A stretch of 64,000 bases of DNA from a virus: positions 1 through 64,000 of IMG/VR virus record IMGVR_UViG_3300042521_002893; one strand, written 5' to 3'. Positions 46,335 to 54,741 of the stretch are shown piece by piece (the first letter of the stretch is position 1; each line of letters begins with the position of its first letter). A program made the position numbers and the translations under genes. The notes under the pieces are model-generated. The model was not told the origin of the DNA and ran no database searches. It was given only the letters and a program-made list of their open reading frames with translations.

Positions 46335-47603
46335 ATGGCTAATCCAAAAGATTTCAAAGTAGGTGAGTTTGTAAGTTGGAACTCTAGTGGTGGTAGAGCT
46401 AGAGGTAAAATAACTAAAAAAGTCACTGATGGTCTTGTGCCAGACATCGATGTGAAGGTCGAAGGAACTCCAGAAGATCCTGCTTATCAAATTAGAGTCT
46501 ATAGAGATTCTGAACCTACTGACACATTGGTAGGTCATAAAGGTTCTGCTTTGACAAAAATTCAGCCTATTGAATCTAAAAGAGCTGTTGATAGTGACAG
46601 ACTGGACGAAGTATATGGAAAATATAGAGATGCTGTAAATATGTCGGCTTCTGAACTACAAAGATGGTCAGAAACCGAATGTAGCAGGAAAGCCTCTATT
46701 TCTCGCCTTCCAATCAAAAGAAATTTAGAACTTCTAAAAACTGAGAAAGCAGAGTGGACTAATAAGCATATTAGATGGGCTAACAGAACCATTAGTTTTG
46801 TAAGTCGTATGAAAAATATGCCTAATGGGGAACCTGTCTCTAAAGAGTGTCCTAGTAAACGTGACATATCGTTAAAGAATTGGGCTTATGATCCTAATAA
46901 ATCCTCTAATAAGAGTGTTACGTCCTCAGACAATTCAAGACGGTTTGTGTTAGATGTTTCAGAAGATGAGTTTTATAAAGCTTTCTCAAACGCTACAGAT
47001 GTAACTGAGAAAGAACTCACCCAGATATGTGAACTAACAGAGGAAAGTACGATCGCTGATGATTGGGTTATCGTAAAACTAAATATCGCTAATAATCTTG
47101 TCAATCAGAACGATCGCAAGTTAGATGTGAAGTTGTTAACTAAGATTGGAGCTAATCTCGTAGGAGAGAATCTTGTCGTAGACGATGACAATTTTATCTT
47201 ATCCAGTTCAGTTGTTATCGACGAAAATTTTGAAGGCTTTAGCGATCATAACAAAGAGATTATAGAGAAAGAAGGATTAGCTTCGTTGGTATTAGCGATC
47301 GCTGTTTCTCGTAGTTCTACATTGTTTAAGAACATTGAAGATAAGGTTTATAAGAGTGTATCATTTACTATTTTTCTATATAAACCTCATCTCCGCTGTC
47401 CTAATTGCGAAATGCTAAAATCAGGCGATCAAGTACGTGTGGATACTTATTATGAAGACGAACACAACAATAGAACGTTTTCTTGTCCACACTTAGCAGC
47501 GTCTACTCCTATACAGGACATTGTGGGTGACGCATTTCATTTCAACGACTATGTTATTCTTGATTCACAAGATGTGGATAGTGTTGATTTAGTAATCGAT
47601 TAA
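46335..47603 (+). CDS. HVA1/DUF2945-domain protein with degenerate head-protease-like region, 422 aa
   Basis: N-terminal 75 residues (FKVGEFVSWNSSGGRARGKITKKVTDG, AYQIRVY, GHKGSAL) are an HVA1 (hypervirulence-associated, Tudor-like) domain. Residues about 270-420 parallel the 298-aa protein at 53025: VGENLVVDDDNFILSS, ...SFTIFLYKPHLRCPNCEM... and RTFSCPHLA. The counterpart has LLVDHD where this has VVDDDN, so a candidate catalytic His is absent. Possibly an inactive head maturation protein; the middle is charged. Confidence 0.65.
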   Translation: MANPKDFKVGEFVSWNSSGGRARGKITKKVTDGLVPDIDVKVEGTPEDPAYQIRVYRDSEPTDTLVGHKGSALTKIQPIESKRAVDSDRLDEVYGKYRDAVNMSASELQRWSETECSRKASISRLPIKRNLELLKTEKAEWTNKHIRWANRTISFVSRMKNMPNGEPVSKECPSKRDISLKNWAYDPNKSSNKSVTSSDNSRRFVLDVSEDEFYKAFSNATDVTEKELTQICELTEESTIADDWVIVKLNIANNLVNQNDRKLDVKLLTKIGANLVGENLVVDDDNFILSSSVVIDENFEGFSDHNKEIIEKEGLASLVLAIAVSRSSTLFKNIEDKVYKSVSFTIFLYKPHLRCPNCEMLKSGDQVRVDTYYEDEHNNRTFSCPHLAASTPIQDIVGDAFHFNDYVILDSQDVDSVDLVID

Positions 47604-47897
47604 TCCTTCTCTATACATAGGAAAATCTTCGCTCAATCTAAGGAGTACTGTTTTTCCTTCCTCTGTACAATAATATAGTCTTTTCTTAGTATTCAATTCT
47701 ATCAAACCTAGATCCAACATAGGTTTAATGTAGAATTTGTATTTACCTTTTTTGTCTATTTGTTTTTGTTGTTCGTTATCGCACTGTTCGTACCACAGTT
47801 CATCTAGTTCGTTTAGATCTTCGTCTATGTACGAGATGAACGCAGCTTCTAACAAACTTCTGTGTATATCAGAAATGAGTATCAGTTCCGGTAGCAT
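47589..47897 (-). CDS. Small winged-helix-like protein, 102 aa
   Basis: Leftward within the rightward block, overlapping the previous gene by 15 nt. LELILISDIHRSLLEAAF, a helical linker, and KYKFYIKPMLDLGLIELNTKKRLYYCTEEGKTVLLRL, the last like a wing. Could be a regulator. Unknown. Confidence 0.6.
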   Translation of the reverse strand: MLPELILISDIHRSLLEAAFISYIDEDLNELDELWYEQCDNEQQKQIDKKGKYKFYIKPMLDLGLIELNTKKRLYYCTEEGKTVLLRLSEDFPMYREGLIDY

Positions 47898-47989
47898 AAT
47901 ATAGTATTAAAGTTCCAACAACATAGCTATTATGCTAACACACGTTTCTCTTGCTGTGTTATGATTCTTAAAACATATCCTAGTGGCGC

Positions 47990-48214
47990 ATGTGGTTAAT
48001 CACTAAAATCCAAAGATTGTGGCGTAGGTTGTTACGCCAGCAGTTGTATTGGGTTCAGTGCGATCGCTACAGTAGAAAACACAATCGATTCTTAGATCGC
48101 ACCATCATCGCTATATGGGCGCGAAATGAGTTGTCGGCTATTCACAGAGCTGAGAAACATCTATCTAACAAGAGTGTTACAGTATTACCATGTATAGCGA
48201 AATTCTTAGTGTGA
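47990..48214 (+). CDS. Small basic protein, 74 aa
   Basis: MWLITKIQRLWRRLLRQQLYWVQCDRYSRKHNRF; Arg-rich. Unknown. Weak ribosome site. Overlaps the next gene by 25 nt. Confidence 0.5.
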   Translation: MWLITKIQRLWRRLLRQQLYWVQCDRYSRKHNRFLDRTIIAIWARNELSAIHRAEKHLSNKSVTVLPCIAKFLV

Positions 48215-48456
48215 TCTTTGAGCTTTGTGTGTCATACCTACTGGTAGGTGTGGTTTTAACAACACTCCTACTATTATTGGTCTTAACGGCGTTGATTATC
48301 AACGATGAAGGATTATTTGTTATATTAGGCTTGGAGTTTGGTAATAGTGCTGAAAAGATATTCTCTTCTCATTTTTGGATAAAATGGTTTGTGCTATCGT
48401 TGTTTGGATGGCCCTATGTAATATATAAAATCAAGAATCTGAATAATGAAGTCTAG
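48190..48456 (+). CDS. Membrane protein, 88 aa (holin candidate)
   Basis: Two hydrophobic stretches (SYLLVGVVLTTLLLLLVLTALII, about 14-36, and WIKWFVLSLFGWPYVIYKI, about 62-80) with a charged C-terminus. Two-TM small proteins in the late region can be holins. The endolysin candidate is 2.5 kb away. Unproven. Confidence 0.55.
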   Translation: MYSEILSVIFELCVSYLLVGVVLTTLLLLLVLTALIINDEGLFVILGLEFGNSAEKIFSSHFWIKWFVLSLFGWPYVIYKIKNLNNEV

Positions 48457-48826
48457 ACAAAGCGATCGTCATAAAAATAGAGAACATCTAAAAAAGACTT
48501 TACTGGATTTTTACAATACTGAGACTAAAATTCGTGTCCTTCAATCTTTTACAAGGTGTCAACATTGTGATAAGTTATACAGTGACACAGTACACCATAA
48601 AAGAGGGAGACAAGGTGTTATACGTCTAGATAGGGATTCTATAAAGGAAGAACTCTTGTTATATAGTCCACAATTAGTGGAAATTATTCAAGAACATTTT
48701 ATCGATAGCATTCCACTTCTCATATATTCTGGTAACTTAATGGCTGTAAATAATGTATGTCATCGTTACATACATGATAATCCTGCTATAAGTTACGAGA
48801 ACGGTTGGATGTTAAAACGTATATAA
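48446..48826 (+). CDS. HNH endonuclease-like protein, 126 aa
   Basis: CQHCDKLYSDTVHHKRGRQGVI (residues 38-59) and LMAVNNVCHRYIHDNPAI (about 97-114) give the CxxC...HH...N...C/H...H arrangement of HNH domains. Phage HNH proteins beside portal and capsid genes often assist DNA packaging. Overlaps the membrane gene by 11 nt. Confidence 0.75.
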   Translation: MKSRQSDRHKNREHLKKTLLDFYNTETKIRVLQSFTRCQHCDKLYSDTVHHKRGRQGVIRLDRDSIKEELLLYSPQLVEIIQEHFIDSIPLLIYSGNLMAVNNVCHRYIHDNPAISYENGWMLKRI

Positions 48827-48838
48827 CGAGGAGTATCT

Positions 48839-49450
48839 ATGATCCAATATATTCTCGGTTTTATTTCAGGAAGTGCAGCTATTCTTGCTTATGGAGCTTT
48901 TCTAAATAAGAAGAATAAAGCTGAACAACTTATTAAAGCCAACCTACTCAACGTTGTAATAGGAGATATACCATCTGGCTTTGATGGATATTGTTATCAG
49001 AGAGAAGACAATATATTTCTTATTCGATTGTTTGAAGAACGTATGGAGGAAGAGATTAACGAAGATAATCTTGATCTACCTGAAGTGGTAACAACTAAGA
49101 GACTGATACCCATTGCTCATGGTATATCTAAACGTAATTTCGTAAAAGAAATATCGTTTGAGGAATGGGCTATACAAGTCATGATGAGTTGTGTTGATGG
49201 TGTATTGTCATCAGTGCCCGTGGAGAACTATATCATAGAGGGACCGGAAGAGAACTATCACTTGTTGCGTATTATTGAACCAGATGGTGATACCATCAAA
49301 ACGATCGCCCATGGCGTAAAAGATTCTAATGGACTTCGTTTGGTTGATGAATATCAATGGGCTATGCAAGGAGGTATTCAATTAATTAACCAAGAAGGTA
49401 ATCCTATTCTTTACAGCATTAACGACGACGAAGATCTAGAAGAAGTTTGA
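48839..49450 (+). CDS. Hypothetical protein with N-terminal membrane helix, 203 aa
   Basis: MIQYILGFISGSAAILAYGAFLNKKNKAE is an N-terminal anchor; the rest is acidic and beta-rich with two related segments (LLNVVIGDIPSG..., NYHLLRIIEPDGDTIKTIAHG). GAGGAGTATC precedes the ATG. Unknown. Confidence 0.65.
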   Translation: MIQYILGFISGSAAILAYGAFLNKKNKAEQLIKANLLNVVIGDIPSGFDGYCYQREDNIFLIRLFEERMEEEINEDNLDLPEVVTTKRLIPIAHGISKRNFVKEISFEEWAIQVMMSCVDGVLSSVPVENYIIEGPEENYHLLRIIEPDGDTIKTIAHGVKDSNGLRLVDEYQWAMQGGIQLINQEGNPILYSINDDEDLEEV

Positions 49451-49506
49451 TTTTTTCTGTATCCTGTAATAGAATATAACTTTCCAACTATTTTCTATGG
49501 ATCCTT

Positions 49507-50835
49507 ATGGAAACAAAAGAGTGTGACACTTGTAAAGAAATTTTGTCCATAGATAAGTTTGAACTTCGTTCTGATCGTGGAACATATAGAAAGGATTGTA
49601 AATCTTGTCGTTACAAAGCAAAAAGCGATCGTCGTAAACAAGGAATTTCTAAGACCGAAGTAACAGTTGATATACAAAAAGATGACGCAACTGGTATCAT
49701 AACGGCCAATATAACAACGATTGGATCTCCAGCAGATCCTATTGAGTATCTAAAATCTAAGGGTATAGATACCGACTATTACACAATGACTAATGGGCGT
49801 GTAAAGAGTTGGACGACCTCTATGAAACTTAGAGACAAAGGAGGTCAAGACACTCTTACTCAGATTGAAAACTTTGGTGTTACTGCTAACATCGTACCTA
49901 AGACAATTAATCCTATTGAATTTGGTTTACAACAAGTAACATGGACTAGACCTGAATCAAAGTATAAATTCGATAGTAGACCAAAAAACGTAGAGAACAT
50001 ATTAGTATTACCTGATATTCATTTTGGATATCGTTCTGTCAATGGGAATCTAGTATCCACCCATGACGAAAAAGCTTTAATTTTGGTTCTAAAGTTAGTA
50101 GAACTATTGAATCCACATCTTATTGTGGCGTTAGGTGACACATTAGACTTTCCTGAATTTGGTCGTCACCCCCATGGAGTAGATCTTAAAGGTCATACTC
50201 AAAAATCATTACAGACGGCAGCGACTTTCTTCCACGATATCAGAGAACTTACAGATTGTGAATTTAGAGTTATAGAAGGAAATCACGATAAAAGAGTTGG
50301 CGACTATGTAAGAGAGGCGATCAAAACAGTCGTGGACGTTCCTGGATTTACGTTTACCATCCCTAGCATATCTGACATGTTAGATTTTACTGGTAAGAAC
50401 ATAATTTATCATGGTGGTTTTACTGAAGAAGGCTTCGATGGTTATACTAGCGGAGCTAACGTATGGAAACATCGTGATTGGATTTATACTCATGGTGAAA
50501 AATGCGGTAAAGATGCGATCGCTGATACCATGAAATCCTACTATTCAAATGTTGTTATGGGACATATTCACAGGCAGTCTACTGTCTCACAGATGATTCC
50601 TGTACCTACGGATTCTGGTATAAGATACAAGAGAATGTGGGGTGTTTGTCCAGGTATGATCGGTAAACAAGACCCTACACTACCTGGTTATGGCGTAGAA
50701 CGTAATTACCAACAAGGTGTAACTATTATCACTCATTTTTCAAGAGATGACTGGCAGACTTTTGATTCTACAGTTACACAAATACCTTTCATTGATGGAC
50801 ACTGTTTTTATAATGGCGATCTTTTGGTAGCATAA
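49507..50835 (+). CDS. Metallophosphoesterase with N-terminal zinc-finger, 442 aa
   Basis: N-terminal zinc motif CDTCKEILSIDKFELRSDRGTYRKDCKSC (residues 5-33). Calcineurin-type phosphoesterase motifs: VLPDIHFGYRS (D, H; about 170), VALGDTLDFPEF (about 205), IEGNHDKRVGDY (about 257), THGEKCG (about 330), VMGHIHRQS (about 353). All five motifs are intact. Could act on nucleic acid or phosphoproteins during packaging. Confidence 0.85.
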   Translation: METKECDTCKEILSIDKFELRSDRGTYRKDCKSCRYKAKSDRRKQGISKTEVTVDIQKDDATGIITANITTIGSPADPIEYLKSKGIDTDYYTMTNGRVKSWTTSMKLRDKGGQDTLTQIENFGVTANIVPKTINPIEFGLQQVTWTRPESKYKFDSRPKNVENILVLPDIHFGYRSVNGNLVSTHDEKALILVLKLVELLNPHLIVALGDTLDFPEFGRHPHGVDLKGHTQKSLQTAATFFHDIRELTDCEFRVIEGNHDKRVGDYVREAIKTVVDVPGFTFTIPSISDMLDFTGKNIIYHGGFTEEGFDGYTSGANVWKHRDWIYTHGEKCGKDAIADTMKSYYSNVVMGHIHRQSTVSQMIPVPTDSGIRYKRMWGVCPGMIGKQDPTLPGYGVERNYQQGVTIITHFSRDDWQTFDSTVTQIPFIDGHCFYNGDLLVA

Positions 50836-50918
50836 ACCAGATAACTTATTATCTTTAATTATAAATAAATAAAAGGCTAAAACGCTAAAATGATAACTGT
50901 AAATAGCGTTGTATAGCC

Positions 50919-51665
50919 ATGGAACTTATCACAACTTCAGATACGTATCTAAAACCTAGTGCCGCAGATAGCAGCACTATTGGTAAAGAAGAACTCGCTA
51001 TTGCCAAACGTGGTAAGACTTTTCCTATTGCAGCATATAGGGAAGAAGGGAGTCACATTGTCTTCACGTTAGATATTGAAAAAATTGATCCTAAAACTAT
51101 TCACAAAAGTGGCAAAAACACTTGGTATGTCTGGAAAGGTGCTATAGAAGATCAAAGCGGTTTTAGTATGGACAATAAACCTATAGATTCTTCTGTAAGT
51201 AAGCCTAAGGATCTCGGTGTATCATTTCTTTTACCTGGTAACAGCGTTAGAACTTGGTCAGGACAACCTATACACGATCGCAAGGCACCTAATATTACAT
51301 GGGGTGAAGTATTACATTTTACACCTTCTGGTAATTATCGTCGTCCTGCTAATGTGTCTGTAGTGGCGAATTTAATAAGTATTTCTATAAAAGCTCAAAA
51401 GATATGCGATCATTTTGGAAAATCCATTATCATCCGTAGTGGTTACAGAGATCCTGAGACTAATGCCCGTGTTGGAGGTGCCCCTTTTAGTATGCACGTT
51501 CAAGGCAAAGCGTTAGATATAGCCATTCCTGGACGATCGCCTTTAGAACTTTATAGACTTCTTAATGATGAATGGCGAGGTGGTTTAGCATATAGTAACA
51601 GTATGCAGTTTCTACACGTTGATGATAGATCTGGTGATGCCAGATGGATTTATCCTGGCGGTTAA
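50919..51665 (+). CDS. Endolysin, M15-type peptidase, 248 aa
   Basis: C-terminal peptidase M15 core: IIRSGYRDPETNARVGGAPFSMHVQGKALDIAI (His and Asp ligands in SMHxxxxALDI) and SMQFLHVDDRSG (third His). The N-terminal 70 residues look like an SH3-type wall-binding domain (TYLKPSAADS, FPIAAYREEGSHIVFTLD, WYVWKGA). It would cleave peptidoglycan cross-peptides for lysis. Confidence 0.85.
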   Translation: MELITTSDTYLKPSAADSSTIGKEELAIAKRGKTFPIAAYREEGSHIVFTLDIEKIDPKTIHKSGKNTWYVWKGAIEDQSGFSMDNKPIDSSVSKPKDLGVSFLLPGNSVRTWSGQPIHDRKAPNITWGEVLHFTPSGNYRRPANVSVVANLISISIKAQKICDHFGKSIIIRSGYRDPETNARVGGAPFSMHVQGKALDIAIPGRSPLELYRLLNDEWRGGLAYSNSMQFLHVDDRSGDARWIYPGG

Positions 51666-51752
51666 CGGTATTCTGTACTTGTTAATTCGGTTTGTTGCTA
51701 TTTGTAGATCGCGTCTTAGATCAGATAATCTAACTATGGTTTAGGTAGAGTC

Positions 51753-52064
51753 ATGGATCAGCGAAAGATAAGCATCCTAAAATCTGTCGTCCAAGCCAGT
51801 CATAAACCCGCACATCTACGGGCTATTCACCCTGACGTGTTATATGTGGAACCTGCTTATGTGCCTCACACAGGCAAGTTTCTATATCGTATCGTAATGA
51901 AAAATGGAGAAACCATATATGGTTACGCCAAGATGCAAAGTCGTGGTGGACCTCCTTATCTTTCTCTTTACATGGTAGACGCCTGGGATTGGTTAAGTAT
52001 GGGCGGTTTATATCTTCTCGCTGATAAATTTGGCTCTGATTCTTTAGAAACTGAGAATCGCTAA
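51753..52064 (+). CDS. Hypothetical protein, 103 aa
   Basis: HPDVLYVEPAYVPHTGKFLYRIVMKNGETIYGYAKMQSRGG, beta-rich; ends with a helical segment. Unknown. TAGGTAGAG is the ribosome site. Confidence 0.65.
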   Translation: MDQRKISILKSVVQASHKPAHLRAIHPDVLYVEPAYVPHTGKFLYRIVMKNGETIYGYAKMQSRGGPPYLSLYMVDAWDWLSMGGLYLLADKFGSDSLETENR

Positions 52065-52193
52065 ACCGTTGTAGCGTTCTATCTTAGATCAGATGGCTGT
52101 TGATATTTTTGAAAAACATAAAACAATTTTCTTGTCTATTAGATCTCCTCCCCATGTTAAGATCGTGTAAACGATCGTAAGAGGTTCACTAAA

Positions 52194-52319
52194 ATGCACA
52201 ATAGAGAATTTTTGTTGATGATGTCTAATTATCAGGAGGTTGGCAAACGTCGTGAAAGATTAAGAAAGAGGGCCGAACAATATGTGTTTCGACCCGTACA
52301 CAATCCGATGACGCCTTAA
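52194..52319 (+). CDS. Small basic protein, 41 aa
   Basis: Translation contains MHNREFLLMMSNYQEVGKRR and KRAEQYVFRPVHNPMTP. A single charged helix. TAAGAGGTTC ribosome site. Unknown. Confidence 0.55.
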   Translation: MHNREFLLMMSNYQEVGKRRERLRKRAEQYVFRPVHNPMTP

Positions 52320-52437
52320 AATCAGCGATCGCTATTTGTAGTTCTTCCTCTATAGAACTATCTAGCGATCGCTGGTCTTCTTTAACAACAAACACAATAG
52401 CGATCGTGTTTAGATCAATAATCAAAAGTTCTAACAT
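52225..52437 (-). CDS. Doubtful protein, up to 70 aa
   Basis: MLELLIIDLNTIAIVFVVKEDQRSLDSSIEEELQIAIADFK reads well, but its 3' part lies opposite the 41-aa gene, and the end (QPPDN) is poor. Start at ATG 52437 overlaps the 54-aa gene. Low confidence. Confidence 0.35.
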   Translation of the reverse strand: MLELLIIDLNTIAIVFVVKEDQRSLDSSIEEELQIAIADFKASSDCVRVETHIVRPSFLIFHDVCQPPDN

Positions 52438-52579
52438 GGTTTTTGGTAAGTTCCAATTCCAATACAAGTCTGGCTAAATGACGTGATACCCAAAACGATC
52501 TGTTATCATTTGGTGACAAATTGTTTAACGTGTCTTTACAAGATTGGATTTCTTCTAAAATAGCATCGGTTAAAACCAT
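52415..52579 (-). CDS. Hypothetical protein, 54 aa
   Basis: Translation starts MVLTDAILEEIQSCKDTLNN and continues SRHLARLVLELELTKNHVRTF. Helical. CGGAG lies upstream of the ATG. Unknown. Confidence 0.55.
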   Translation of the reverse strand: MVLTDAILEEIQSCKDTLNNLSPNDNRSFWVSRHLARLVLELELTKNHVRTFDY

Positions 52580-52629
52580 ATATTAACACTCCGATAGGCT
52601 ATACTTAAGGAAGTATATCACAAACCGAA

Positions 52630-52950
52630 ATGCTTAACAAACGGATTATTAGCGAATTAACTATAGGCGATTGTATACAGTTTTTGAACGGACAGTTACG
52701 AACTCCAGATGGGAGCATGTCCATATTCTGTCCATTGCAGGCTGAGATATTAGAGATGGATAGACGTTGGGACAGCGATCAAAAGAAATACTTTTATCGT
52801 TTTCGTAGTGTCGCCGCTAATAATAGTTGGTCAATCTGGTTCGTTGAGGATCATCGTTTCACTATAGTTATCAAAGCGAAACATTCAAAAGTTTCTACAG
52901 CTCCATGGGCTTCTGACAGTGAGAAGATTGGAAACATTTCCATAGATTAA
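52630..52950 (+). CDS. Hypothetical protein, 106 aa
   Basis: Beta-rich: ISELTIGDCIQFLNGQLRTPDGSMSIFCPLQAEILEMDRRW and YRFRSVAANNSWSIWFVEDHRFTIVIKAK. Possibly a Tudor/KOW-like fold. Unknown. Confidence 0.65.
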   Translation: MLNKRIISELTIGDCIQFLNGQLRTPDGSMSIFCPLQAEILEMDRRWDSDQKKYFYRFRSVAANNSWSIWFVEDHRFTIVIKAKHSKVSTAPWASDSEKIGNISID

Positions 52951-53024
52951 GGTAAATGGCTATCCACGTGTATAAATTGTATGAGAATTTACTATTGTAA
53001 AAAATAGTGTAATTCTGTACGATC

Positions 53025-53921
53025 ATGACGACTGAATCTTCTTCTACTATTAGCAACGAAGAGTTGATGGCCACTATCAATTCTGTTCAAAAATCTATTG
53101 AAGATCTTTTAGAATTACAACGTAGCACCGTGGTTACTATAGAAGTGGAAGAAGAAGAAACCGATAATGATGAAGACGATGAAGAATACGAAAACGGTAT
53201 TCGTAATCAAATTGGTTTTCCCAATAAATATGAATTAGATCTTATTTCAATACTTACGGGTAATGTATATACGTCTACTGATTGGACAATGGTTCCTTTT
53301 ATGGCCAGTAACAATCTAGTGGACTATGGTCTTCGTCGGTGGCATCCTAGCTCAATGTTACAGCTAGCATCTACAGCCGTAGGAAGACCTCTTCTAGTAG
53401 ATCATGACATGGCTAATAGTTACGCTGCCAAAGGCTTTATTGTTGATGCTAAAGTCGTCAGAGAACGTACAGTAGAAGATCGCATCATCGATGGTGGTGG
53501 TCATAGAGGATATAACCAAGAAATAATTCAGAATGAAGGATACATTTGGTTATTTTTGAATGTAGCTATCCCTACGGGTTCTGACACAGCTAAAACTTTG
53601 AACGATCGCATCCACAATGATTGTTCCACAGGTAGCAAGCTAGACAAACCTATTTTTATTTGTCCTGATTGTAGTGCTAAATACAATAGGGACGTGTCAT
53701 TCTATGAGAATACTAAAGATTCTAAAGGTAAGACAATCTACACGTGCGATCATTTGATACCTTCGCCTTGGATGTTGGATATGTGCAACGCTGAAGGTGT
53801 AGATGTAACGGCATTTAACTTTAGTAGATATTGCACGTTAGGTGGAGAAAGACACGAATTGTTAGAACACTCTATTTGTAATAGAGGCGCACTACCCGCC
53901 GCAAGCTGTTTAAGATCCTAA
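53025..53921 (+). CDS. Probable head maturation protease-like protein, 298 aa
   Basis: After an acidic N-terminus, VGRPLLVDHDMANSYAAKGFIVDAKVV (about 128-155), GYIWLFLNVAIPTGSDTAKTLNDRI and DCSTGSKLDKPIFICPDC, then CDHLIP follow the order His...Ser of prohead proteases (HxD near a GxP/GRP turn, then a S near SxG). It is paralogous to 46335-47603 but retains the His. It lies just upstream of the capsid gene, the usual location. No biochemical proof. Confidence 0.65.
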   Translation: MTTESSSTISNEELMATINSVQKSIEDLLELQRSTVVTIEVEEEETDNDEDDEEYENGIRNQIGFPNKYELDLISILTGNVYTSTDWTMVPFMASNNLVDYGLRRWHPSSMLQLASTAVGRPLLVDHDMANSYAAKGFIVDAKVVRERTVEDRIIDGGGHRGYNQEIIQNEGYIWLFLNVAIPTGSDTAKTLNDRIHNDCSTGSKLDKPIFICPDCSAKYNRDVSFYENTKDSKGKTIYTCDHLIPSPWMLDMCNAEGVDVTAFNFSRYCTLGGERHELLEHSICNRGALPAASCLRS

Positions 53922-54598
53922 CAGTACTCGTTTCTCAGGCGTTGAATATCTTGCGTAGTTATAACATCTTCGGATAATAAAATCTCTCCTAGATCCAAAT
54001 AGTTCATATTCCATATATTAGAGATTTCCATGAGTTCTTCTAACTTTATAGGAGTCTCTCCACTCTCACGATGTTGAACGAAAGAAGGGTTATAACCAAG
54101 GTTCATAGCGAACACCCATTGTGAACTCATACCTTGCTTTATTCGTGTTGCCATTAACCAACGCCCTTGTCTAGTTAATGTCTCTTTTATAGTGGTTTCA
54201 TTAAGAGGAAATGGAGTCAATTCATGTACGATCCTTTTACCCTCTTCCATGTCATATTTGAAATCATCTTTACTGTCGTTTATGTGCATCTTATAGGTGG
54301 TTAAGAAATATTCAAAATCCTTAACCGAAGTCAATTCTTCTTTTTTTTCTGTTATGACTTTTAAGACATTTCTAGGTGTTGTATTAAAAGCTTTACTAAA
54401 GGCGTATACATCTACTAATCGAATCGAAGCGTAACCACATTCTCTATCGCGCACTTGATGTTTTTCCCATTTAAGTGCGTTAGCTAAATCTTCTTGCTTG
54501 AATATACCATATTGATATCTTAGAGATTTCAAACCCATACCGTATATTCTATTACTCTTACTCCGAGACTTTGGTGAAGATTTGCTTTTTGAAATCAC
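53918..54598 (-). CDS. Regulator with two XRE-like helix-turn-helix domains, 226 aa
   Basis: Two HTH_XRE-like segments: LKSLRYQYGIFKQEDLANALKWEKHQVRDRECGYASIRLVDVYAFSKAFN (about 23-72) and MATRIKQGMSSQWVFAMNLGYNPSFVQHRESGETPIKLEELMEISNIW (about 148-196), each with the Gx(W/S)...Q.xV/D.ES-type recognition helix. A basic start (SKSSPKSRSKSN) is unusual. Begins with GTG at 54598. It lies back to back with the capsid gene, so it may control late transcription. Confidence 0.8.
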   Translation of the reverse strand: MISKSKSSPKSRSKSNRIYGMGLKSLRYQYGIFKQEDLANALKWEKHQVRDRECGYASIRLVDVYAFSKAFNTTPRNVLKVITEKKEELTSVKDFEYFLTTYKMHINDSKDDFKYDMEEGKRIVHELTPFPLNETTIKETLTRQGRWLMATRIKQGMSSQWVFAMNLGYNPSFVQHRESGETPIKLEELMEISNIWNMNYLDLGEILLSEDVITTQDIQRLRNEYC

Positions 54599-54741
54599 GA
54601 CGAATATCTATTAGGAACAACTATTCATAGTACAACAAGATAGCTAATAAAGTATATCTTAATCGCTATCATGCGAATATATTTCTTTTTGTATAAATAA
54701 GCTAGTTTGTGACCCCTTTTATGGAGATGGAGGTGAGCCGC

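Noticed and set aside
47960-48060. Possible tRNA upstream of a small gene
   Set aside because: No T-arm and no paired acceptor; it is the start of the basic 74-aa gene.
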